A stretch of 6,257 nucleotides of DNA from Symbiobacteriaceae bacterium. GTDB taxonomy: Bacteria > Bacillota > JAAYKD01 > WRDA01. The stretch covers positions 1 to 6,257 of the forward strand of contig WRDA01000091.1 in the NCBI GenBank assembly GCA_009783675.1. The letters are read 5' to 3'. Made by a program: the position numbers and the translations under genes. How positions within the stretch are numbered: position 1 is the first letter of the stretch; the number at the start of each line of letters is the position of its first letter. The notes under the pieces were generated by a model that worked only from the letters and a program-made list of their open reading frames with translations, did no database searches and had not been told where the DNA came from. Shown in pieces: positions 1 to 5,834 of the stretch.

Positions 1-1278
1 GCTCTGCGCAACAGACAGGGTCTGATTGTCGGCTTAACTCTGCGAGTCGGTCGTGCCTTATACGGTACTATCGAGATGATTCGCGATATCGTAGAATCCT
101 CTGCGAGTCTCATGCTCCTGGGTAAACCAGGGGTGGGGAAGACGACGCTGCTCAGAGAAGCCGCCAGGGTAGCTTCTGATGAGTTGCAAAAGAGAGTAAT
201 CGTGGTGGATACTTCCAATGAAATTGCCGGGGACGGAGATATTCCTCATCCGGGGATAGGCCATGCCAGACGCATGCAGGTAGCTCATGTTGCCGAACAG
301 CACAAAGTGATGATCGAAGCCGTCGAGAATCACATGCCTGAAGTTGTGGTCATCGATGAAATCGGCACTGCCGAAGAAGCGCTGGCTGCTCGCACAATTG
401 CCGAGCGTGGGGTACAATTGATCGCCACCGCTCATGGCCTGACCCTGAAGAATCTTATTAAGAACCCCACTTTATCCGATCTCATCGGTGGTATCCAGGC
501 AGTGACCCTGGGTGATGATGAGGCGCGTAGAAGGGGTAGCCAAAAAACAGTGCTGGAACGTAAGGCCTTACCTACATTTACAGTACTCATCGAGATTCAG
601 GATCGGGAGACGATGGTGGTACACCATCAGGTAGCGACATCAGTGGATCTGCTCCTGCGCAATCAGGAGCCTCAGCCGGAGACTCGCATTCGCAAGGGCG
701 ATGGCAGTTGGGAGCGGCAACGGGACAACCTGGTTCTGCAGCAGGAGGAGGATTTTCGCCAGGCTGAGCAGGTCCTTAGCAGAGAGAAAGCTCAGCAGTA
801 TCAGCGTCAGGCTCTGGCAATCTACTCCTTTGGTGTCAATCGTTCTCTGATCGAACGTGCCATCTACAAACTATCTTTGCCGCTAAAGCAAACCAGGGAG
901 ATCACTGAAGCGGATGCTGTGATAGCTCTGAAAGCTCAGAATGTTCAGCGGGGAGAACGTCTGCTGAAAGCATACGAGCGAGGTTTACCGATCCTGACTG
1001 TACGTTCGAACACTCCGACTCAGGTGGAGACGGCTCTGAAGTCGCTGCTAAAGCATCATCCGGATCTTCGTGAAATGGCGAGGAGTGGTTCATTTCTCAA
1101 TCCCCTTGAGGAAGCTGAACAGGCTATCGAACAGGTGGTCATCACCATGAAACCAATAGAGTTAAGGCCTCAGGATGCTTATATGAGACGTCTGCAACAT
1201 GAACTTGTCGAACAATCAGGACTTCGTTCCCGATCGAATGGTGAGGAACCACAAAGGCGAGTGGTCATTTATCCGTAA
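1..1278 (+). CDS. R3H domain-containing AAA-type ATPase, SpoIIIAA/Ycf45-like (5' end missing)
   Basis: The frame is open from base 1, so the true start lies upstream; 425 codons are visible. The ATG at 76 is internal, because the preceding residues (NRQGLIVGLTLRVGRA) are the conserved lead-in to the ATPase core. Residues below count from that ATG. Walker A is GKPGVGKTT (16-24, bases 121-147) and Walker B is VVVIDE (90-95, bases 343-360). ATAHG (117-121) and NPTLSDLIGG (130-139) follow and are typical of this family. A middle segment of roughly 245-330 resembles the family's central domain. The C-terminus (about 358-400) is an R3H single-stranded nucleic-acid-binding domain, with R371-x3-H375 and the pattern LRSRSNGEEPQRRVVI. 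Family knowledge: the ATPase core resembles SpoIIIAA and type II/IV secretion ATPases, and homologues include chloroplast Ycf45. I know of no settled function. A cytoplasmic, ATP-driven nucleic-acid role is inference. It probably ends its own transcription unit, since a repeat array and a new promoter follow. Confidence 0.9.
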   Translation, partial: ALRNRQGLIVGLTLRVGRALYGTIEMIRDIVESSASLMLLGKPGVGKTTLLREAARVASDELQKRVIVVDTSNEIAGDGDIPHPGIGHARRMQVAHVAEQHKVMIEAVENHMPEVVVIDEIGTAEEALAARTIAERGVQLIATAHGLTLKNLIKNPTLSDLIGGIQAVTLGDDEARRRGSQKTVLERKALPTFTVLIEIQDRETMVVHHQVATSVDLLLRNQEPQPETRIRKGDGSWERQRDNLVLQQEEDFRQAEQVLSREKAQQYQRQALAIYSFGVNRSLIERAIYKLSLPLKQTREITEADAVIALKAQNVQRGERLLKAYERGLPILTVRSNTPTQVETALKSLLKHHPDLREMARSGSFLNPLEEAEQAIEQVVITMKPIELRPQDAYMRRLQHELVEQSGLRSRSNGEEPQRRVVIYP

Positions 1279-1280
1279 GA

Positions 1281-1371
1281 GGATTTAGGATTTAGGATTT
1301 GGGATTTAGGATTTGGGATCTGGGATTTAGGATCTAGGATCTAGGATCTAGGATCCGGGATTTAGGATTTA
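1281..1371. repeat. 13-copy tandem heptamer array, consensus GGATYTR
   Basis: Thirteen consecutive 7-base units lie head to tail in perfect register, beginning two bases after the R3H ATPase stop codon. Every unit starts GGAT. Seven are followed by TTA or TTG in the forms GGATTTA (6) or GGATTTG (2) as a group of eight, and the rest are GGATCTA (3), GGATCTG (1) and GGATCCG (1). All differences from GGATTTA are transitions at unit positions 5, 6 and 7. The next seven bases (GGGGTAT, from 1372) no longer fit. The unit length is not a multiple of three and the array is not part of a recognisable gene. It resembles the short tandemly repeated heptamers described in cyanobacteria and some other bacteria. 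Whether it is a genome-wide family, a replication-slippage product or a functional element cannot be told from one copy. Confidence 0.95.
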
Positions 1372-1403
1372 GGGGTATTGGCAGTTCATGGTGGAAAAAA
1401 GAT

Positions 1404-1432
1404 TTGCTCCTCTGTTGATTTGAGGTTATAAT
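1404..1432 (+). promoter_or_regulatory. Predicted sigma70/SigA-type promoter for the HD-GYP-dnaE-pfkA unit
   Basis: A perfect -10 box, TATAAT, lies at 1427-1432. A partial -35 box, TTGCTC (TTG conserved, 3 of 6 matches), lies at 1404-1409, and the spacer is exactly the optimal 17 bases. Transcription would start near 1439-1440, leaving a leader of about 105-120 bases before the HD-GYP start. It is the only clear promoter in the gap after the repeat array, and no other one is evident before dnaE or pfkA, so it probably serves all three genes. The prediction rests on sequence alone. Confidence 0.6.
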
Positions 1433-1457
1433 GTCTCTGGGCGGCGACAGAAACGAC

Positions 1458-1562
1458 ATGAAAGTCACTTGTCCGACTGCCTGTTACCTGTTGAAGCAAG
1501 ACATATTGCACATGTTCATAACATCGATTGATCTTGATGGTAAGTGGGGGTTGCAATCTTGA
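1458..1562 (+). CDS. Possible 34-codon leader ORF overlapping the HD-GYP start
   Basis: This short open frame begins at the first ATG of the predicted transcript (MKVTCPTACYLLK...) and ends ...GKWGLQS at a TGA (1560-1562). An inner ATG lies at 1512. The TGA overlaps the candidate TTG start of the HD-GYP gene as TTGA (1559-1562), an arrangement typical of translational coupling. No good Shine-Dalgarno sequence precedes either ATG; only a GGCGG about 12 bases upstream of 1458 is visible. The product matches no family I recognise and has no run of codons suggesting an attenuator. A frame of this length can easily occur by chance, so it is listed as a possibility only. Confidence 0.15.
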   Translation: MKVTCPTACYLLKQDILHMFITSIDLDGKWGLQS

Positions 1563-2665
1563 GACGGATTCCCTTTAGTAGAATACGCCCTGGGATGACT
1601 CTGGCGAAGGGTGTCTATTCGGCATCATCCGCCGCACTCTTGTCTCAGGGTGTTACTCTGACTCCCAGGCTGATCGATCTGATAAAAAATGCTGATCTGG
1701 CAGCTGTCATCGTAGAGGATGATCGCCTGCAGGATATTCCGCAACCAGAGTTTGTAAAGGAAGAAAGCTTATTTAAGGCCAGTGCAGCGGTATTGGAGCT
1801 TTGCAGGCAAGCACGCAGCGGTGTCGAACTGGACATTGCCAAGGTGCGTCGTACCGCTTATGAGTTGGTCGACGAAGTAACGGCGATTCCGGTGGAAGAG
1901 CAGTTAGTTGCGGTACAGATCAACCGTACTGTCAATGACTATCTCCCGGAGCATTTAGTTCAGGTAGCTATCCTGGCTATTGCCGTAGGTCGGCTAAGGT
2001 CTTATCGCGTGGAGCAACTTAGAGAGCTGGCTATGGCAGCTCTCTTGATGGATATCGGTACCATGAGCATCAGTCAGACGGTTCTGGAGAGCAAACGCCG
2101 TTACTCTCGAGCCGAGCAGGATGAAATGAAAAAGCACTGTGTTCAGGGATATATTATGACCCGCAGGTATCTGGCTGTACCGCTTAAATCGGCGATTGCG
2201 ATCCTGCATCACAGCGAACGATATAACGGCTCCGGATATCCTCAGGGGTTACGTGGTTCCGAAATCAGTGAGTATGCTGGTATTTTAGCCGTATGTGATA
2301 CCTACGATGCTCTGATCACCGACAGGAGTTATCGGCGACGTTATCTCTCGCAACAGGCTTTAGGTATTCTGAGTGCAGGTATAAATCAGACCTTCGAGGA
2401 AGATGCTGTCAAAGCCTTTTCTCAAATCGTGGCACCCTATCCGGTGGGAGCCCTGGTGGAGTTGAACACGAGGGATACCGCCATAGTCGTTACAGTGAAC
2501 CGTGAGAACAAGCAGCGTCCGGTAATTCGCCTGCTCCTCGACAGGCGTCGTTATGTTATCGATGGCGTCATGGAGATCGATCTCCAGGAGGCTCCCGGGA
2601 TCTCTATCGTCAAGATGGTCGAGGATATTGCCGTCCCGGTGATGTGGAAATCCTTACTGTTCTAG
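1544..2665 (+). CDS. HD-GYP domain protein with degenerate metal site
   Basis: This is a cytoplasmic protein of up to 373 residues without a signal peptide or membrane segment. Residues 7-60 form the N-terminal module common in HD-GYP proteins (RRIPFSRIRPGMTLAKGVY). Residues about 130-300 form the HD-GYP domain, and a 70-residue tail starting PYPVGALVEL is also seen in relatives. The superfamily hydrolyses cyclic di-GMP at a two- or three-metal site. Retained here are H137, D170, H198, H223, D252 and the GYP motif (231-233). The HD motif reads MDIGT (169-173) where HDIGK is usual, and HHE reads HSE (223-225), so two ligands and the Lys are lost. Activity is doubtful; a binding or sensor role is inferred. 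GTG 1544 is the earliest possible start, after an in-frame TAA at 1541. TTG 1559 gives the more family-like start (RRIPFSR) and has GGGGG 8 bases upstream, so it may be the real one. It probably leads the operon with dnaE and pfkA. Confidence 0.88.
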   Translation: MGVAILRRIPFSRIRPGMTLAKGVYSASSAALLSQGVTLTPRLIDLIKNADLAAVIVEDDRLQDIPQPEFVKEESLFKASAAVLELCRQARSGVELDIAKVRRTAYELVDEVTAIPVEEQLVAVQINRTVNDYLPEHLVQVAILAIAVGRLRSYRVEQLRELAMAALLMDIGTMSISQTVLESKRRYSRAEQDEMKKHCVQGYIMTRRYLAVPLKSAIAILHHSERYNGSGYPQGLRGSEISEYAGILAVCDTYDALITDRSYRRRYLSQQALGILSAGINQTFEEDAVKAFSQIVAPYPVGALVELNTRDTAIVVTVNRENKQRPVIRLLLDRRRYVIDGVMEIDLQEAPGISIVKMVEDIAVPVMWKSLLF

Positions 2666-2667
2666 GG
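2664..2667 (+). promoter_or_regulatory. Weak, very close Shine-Dalgarno of dnaE
   Basis: AGGG overlaps the HD-GYP stop codon (TAG 2663-2665) and lies only 2 bases from the dnaE ATG, closer than the usual 5-10. No better site is visible upstream. Because the two genes are separated by just 4 bases, dnaE translation probably depends on ribosomes finishing the HD-GYP gene. The ATG itself is secure, because the conserved DnaE start (FVHLHNHSEYSLLDG) follows at once. Confidence 0.4.
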
Positions 2668-2669
2668 CG

Positions 2670-5600
2670 ATGTCAGCATTCGTTCATCTGCATAATCACA
2701 GTGAATACAGCTTACTAGATGGCTTCTGCACCGTTGAGGAGCTGACACAGGCAGCTCAGGCAGCTGGGAGCCCGGCTATTGCGCTGACGGATCATGGCGT
2801 GGTCCATGGTTTGGTTTCTTTCTACCGAGCGGCGCGTAGCGCCGGGGTTAAGCCTATTCTTGGCTGCGAGCTATATGTCACAGAGCAGAGCAGGTTTGAG
2901 AAACGCAATAATAGCAGGAACGATCTGTATCATCTGGTTTTCCTGGCTGAGAATGAAATCGGGTATCATAATCTGCTGCAGCTGAGCAGCCGAGGCCATA
3001 CTGAGGGGTTTTATCATAAACCGCGGGTCGATGCAGAGCTCCTGGAGCGCTACAGTGAAGGGCTCACCGTACTCAGTGGCTGTCTGTCCGGAGAGATACC
3101 CCAGCTGATTCTCAGAGACGATCTGTCAGGAGCACGTCAGCTGGCTCAGCATTACGCGGAGCTCTACGGACGGGAGCATTTTTATCTGGAGTTGCAAGAT
3201 CATGGTTTAGACGAAGAGCGACAGGTAAATGCAGAGCTCTTGCGACTCTCCAAAGATCTGAGTATTCCCTGTGTCGCCAGCCAGGACACCCATTACCTCA
3301 GGCAGCAGGATGCACTTCCTCATGATTATGTTCTCTGTGTACAGACCGGAGCTCGTCTTAACGATCGCAATCGCATGCGTTTCCCTAATGATCAGTTCTA
3401 TCTGCGCAGTCCGGAGGAGATGAACAGGCTCTTCGCCGAGTGTCCTTCAGCTGTGGAAAATACCCTGCGAATCGCCGAAAGCTGTGACTTTCGCTTCGCT
3501 TTCGATCGTTTTCATCTGCCTGAATACCCACTGACTGCAGGCATAGATGCTGAAACCTACCTAAGGTCTTTGGTCAGAGACGGTCTGATTAAACGATATG
3601 GAAAACTCTTGCCTGCAGCGGTCAGCCGGGTAGAGGAGGAACTGGCTGTCATCAGTCAGATGGGCTTTGTCGGGTATTTCCTGATCGTCTGGGATTTCGT
3701 ACGCTTCGCTCACGAACAGGGGATTCCCGTGGGTCCTGGCAGGGGTTCAGTCACCGGAAGTCTGGTAGCTTATGCTCTGGAAATCACTCAAGTCGACCCC
3801 CTTTCCTATGATCTTATTTTTGAAAGGTTCCTCAATCCGGCGAGGGTAACCTTGCCGGATATCGATATAGACTTCTGTTTCGAACGCCGCGGAGAGGTCA
3901 TCTCCTATGTAATCGGTAAGTACGGCAAGGATAGGGTGGCTCAGATAGCCACCTTCGGCACCCTGGGAGCGCGTAGTGCGATCAGGGACCTTGGCAGGGT
4001 AATGGAGTTTTCGGTCAACGAGATCGACCATATCGCTTCTCTGATCCCTTTCGAGCATGAGCAGAGCGTAGATCGTGCCCTACAGCAATCCAAGGAGCTG
4101 CAAAAGGAGCTTTCACAGAAACCTCGCGTGGCTGAGCTGTTTAACCTGGCCAGGAGAATTGAAGGCAAACCGCGCAATGTCTCCATGCATGCCGCAGGCG
4201 TGGTTATTACCCCCGAACCTCTGACCAACCTGTTACCCCTGCTGCGTCCCAGAGAAGAGGGGTTGCTCACTCAGTATGCCATGAACGACCTGGAACTCTT
4301 AGGTTTTTTGAAGATAGACTTCCTTGGTTTACGTACCCTCACTCTTCTGGAACATGCCTGCAGGATGATTCGCGAGCAGGAAGGCGTTTCTCTCGAGCTG
4401 GGATCAATCCCCCTGGATGATTCAATGACCTACGAAATGCTTTGCGCCGGTGAGACCGATGGGGTATTTCAGCTGGAGAGCGATGGTATGAGACGAGTAC
4501 TGCGTCAACTGCAACCCAGCTGCATCGAGGATATCATCGCCACCAATGCACTCTACCGTCCCGGGCCTATGGAGCATATCCCAAGTTTTATCGCGGCCAA
4601 GCATGGCAGAGAGGCCATCACTTATCTGCATCCCAGATTGGAACCTATTCTTGCCGGCACCTATGGAGTCGTCGTCTATCAGGAACAGGTGATGCGCATA
4701 GCGCACGAAGTGGCTGGCCTATCCCTTGGTGAAGCCGACTTACTGAGGAGAGCCATGTCTAAGCGTGATCCTGTTCAGGTCCAGGCTCTACAGGAGCAGT
4801 TCGTCAATGGAGCCAAGACCCAGGGTATCTCCGGGGAGACGGCTATGGCCATCTTCGAGCTGATCCGTCCTTTTGGCTCCTACGGATTTAATAAGTCCCA
4901 TTCAGCTGCTTACGGCATCCTCGCTTATCAGACGGCATGGTTTAAAGTCCATTATCCTCTGTATTATTTTGCCGCTCTGCTCACATCATTCCAGGGTTAT
5001 CAGGATCAGATCATCAGATATATTCAGCATCTTAAGAGTAGAAATTATTGCTTTCTTCCACCCGACATTAACCTCTCTCGGCAACAGTTTACGGTTCAGC
5101 AGGGATGCATCCGTTTCGGGCTACTGGCCATCAAGAACCTTGGCCTGAGCACCATCGAGAGCATTCTGAAAGAGAGAGATGAGGGGGGACCTTATCGTCA
5201 TCTCAGGGATTTCGTCGGACGACTGGGTGCAGAGGTAAATAAACGTCATCTGGTGGCTTTAATCAGTTCGGGTGCTTTCGATCTTCTTGGCGATAGAGCT
5301 TTGAATCTGATGATGCTGCCCGAACTCCAGGACCAGGTCGGAGCAACGGCTTTACGTATGCGTCAGGGGCAAACGAGTCTCCTGAGCAGGAATGATGAAG
5401 CTCGGTTAGAAGCCGTTGAGTCCGGCGTACAACAGAGCGAAGGCAGATTTACTCTGCGAGAGCTGCAGAACATGGAGATGGAGACCACCGGTTTTACCTT
5501 CAGCAGGGAGGTCGTGGCTGCACCACGAGCAGCAGCAGTTGGCGGCGGCAAAATTATGGCCAGTGATGATGAAGAAAAGGCAACTCAGCGCCTGGTCCTG

Positions 5601-5807
5601 AGAATCAGCCAAGGTTCAGGTGTTAAGCTAAGCACACTTAAAGAGTTGTTGCAACATTTCCCGGGGCGAGTTCCTGTATATCTGGAGCTTCAAGAATTGA
5701 GCCGGGTGCAGCTGATTCCGGAAGAGTACTGGGTTAGTCTGCAGGCTGAGTTACTCTCCGCTCTGACAGGACTGCTGGGCACAATAAACGTGGTTGTTAA
5801 AAAGTAA
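2670..5807 (+). CDS. dnaE: DNA polymerase III subunit alpha (DnaE1 type), apparently lacking the OB-fold domain
   Basis: This is the replicative C-family polymerase, 1045 residues. The PHP domain (about 1-215) keeps all nine expected metal ligands: H8, H10, D17, H42, E67, H88, C138, D206 and H208. The polymerase core has GPGRGSVTGSLVAYAL (355-370), the catalytic aspartates D399 and D401 in PDIDIDF, and D550 in KIDFLGLRTL. It also has MHAAGVVI (506-513), DGVFQLES (597-604), ALYRPGPM (627-634), YQEQVM (670-675) and SYGFNKSHSAAYG (737-749). A helix-hairpin-helix region (about 795-875) precedes QTSLL (901-905), which fits the internal beta-clamp motif QxSLF. Most DnaE1 proteins have about 1150-1180 residues. 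Here the SGHP motif (GFTFSREV at 941-948 sits in its place) and the following OB fold are missing, replaced by an Ala/Gly-rich linker (950-973) before a C-terminal module (974-1045). The motif set argues for DnaE1 over DnaE2/ImuC or PolC. dnaE starts 4 bases after the HD-GYP gene. Confidence 0.97.
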   Translation: MSAFVHLHNHSEYSLLDGFCTVEELTQAAQAAGSPAIALTDHGVVHGLVSFYRAARSAGVKPILGCELYVTEQSRFEKRNNSRNDLYHLVFLAENEIGYHNLLQLSSRGHTEGFYHKPRVDAELLERYSEGLTVLSGCLSGEIPQLILRDDLSGARQLAQHYAELYGREHFYLELQDHGLDEERQVNAELLRLSKDLSIPCVASQDTHYLRQQDALPHDYVLCVQTGARLNDRNRMRFPNDQFYLRSPEEMNRLFAECPSAVENTLRIAESCDFRFAFDRFHLPEYPLTAGIDAETYLRSLVRDGLIKRYGKLLPAAVSRVEEELAVISQMGFVGYFLIVWDFVRFAHEQGIPVGPGRGSVTGSLVAYALEITQVDPLSYDLIFERFLNPARVTLPDIDIDFCFERRGEVISYVIGKYGKDRVAQIATFGTLGARSAIRDLGRVMEFSVNEIDHIASLIPFEHEQSVDRALQQSKELQKELSQKPRVAELFNLARRIEGKPRNVSMHAAGVVITPEPLTNLLPLLRPREEGLLTQYAMNDLELLGFLKIDFLGLRTLTLLEHACRMIREQEGVSLELGSIPLDDSMTYEMLCAGETDGVFQLESDGMRRVLRQLQPSCIEDIIATNALYRPGPMEHIPSFIAAKHGREAITYLHPRLEPILAGTYGVVVYQEQVMRIAHEVAGLSLGEADLLRRAMSKRDPVQVQALQEQFVNGAKTQGISGETAMAIFELIRPFGSYGFNKSHSAAYGILAYQTAWFKVHYPLYYFAALLTSFQGYQDQIIRYIQHLKSRNYCFLPPDINLSRQQFTVQQGCIRFGLLAIKNLGLSTIESILKERDEGGPYRHLRDFVGRLGAEVNKRHLVALISSGAFDLLGDRALNLMMLPELQDQVGATALRMRQGQTSLLSRNDEARLEAVESGVQQSEGRFTLRELQNMEMETTGFTFSREVVAAPRAAAVGGGKIMASDDEEKATQRLVLRISQGSGVKLSTLKELLQHFPGRVPVYLELQELSRVQLIPEEYWVSLQAELLSALTGLLGTINVVVKK

Positions 5808-5817
5808 TGTATGGGAC

Positions 5818-5828
5818 AGGAAAGGCGG
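5818..5828 (+). promoter_or_regulatory. Ribosome binding site of pfkA
   Basis: A purine-rich stretch, AGGAAAGG then CGG, follows the dnaE stop. GGCGG (5824-5828) is 6 bases from the ATG at 5835, and AGGA (5818-5821) is 7 bases from the alternative ATG at 5829. Both spacings are workable, so this site does not by itself decide between the two starts. The ATG at 5811 lies upstream of it and is less likely. Confidence 0.55.
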
Positions 5829-5834
5829 ATGACG

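Noticed and set aside
1281..1371. CRISPR array
   Set aside because: Units are 7 bases with no spacers between them.
1281..1371. Telomere-type repeat
   Set aside because: The unit resembles TTTAGGG only loosely, is interrupted by variants, and lies between bacterial genes, not at an end.
1279..1403. Rho-independent terminator after the R3H ATPase gene
   Set aside because: No GC-rich hairpin followed by a T run is present; the repeats are not self-complementary apart from the single GGATCC.
1512..1524. Inverted repeat ATGTT-CAT-AACAT as an operator
   Set aside because: The arms are only 5 bases and do not extend; this is expected by chance in AT-rich leader sequence, and it lies far downstream of the promoter.
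1433..1543. c-di-GMP riboswitch in the leader of the HD-GYP gene
   Set aside because: The conserved GEMM core and its GAAA tetraloop/receptor pattern are not seen.
2794..2985. Second plus-strand open frame inside the start of dnaE
   Set aside because: It lies wholly within the PHP domain coding sequence in another frame, with no ribosome site or recognisable product.
3747..4270. Two minus-strand open frames of 103 and 109 codons inside dnaE
   Set aside because: They lie over the conserved polymerase core, match no family and have no start signals; they are antisense shadows.
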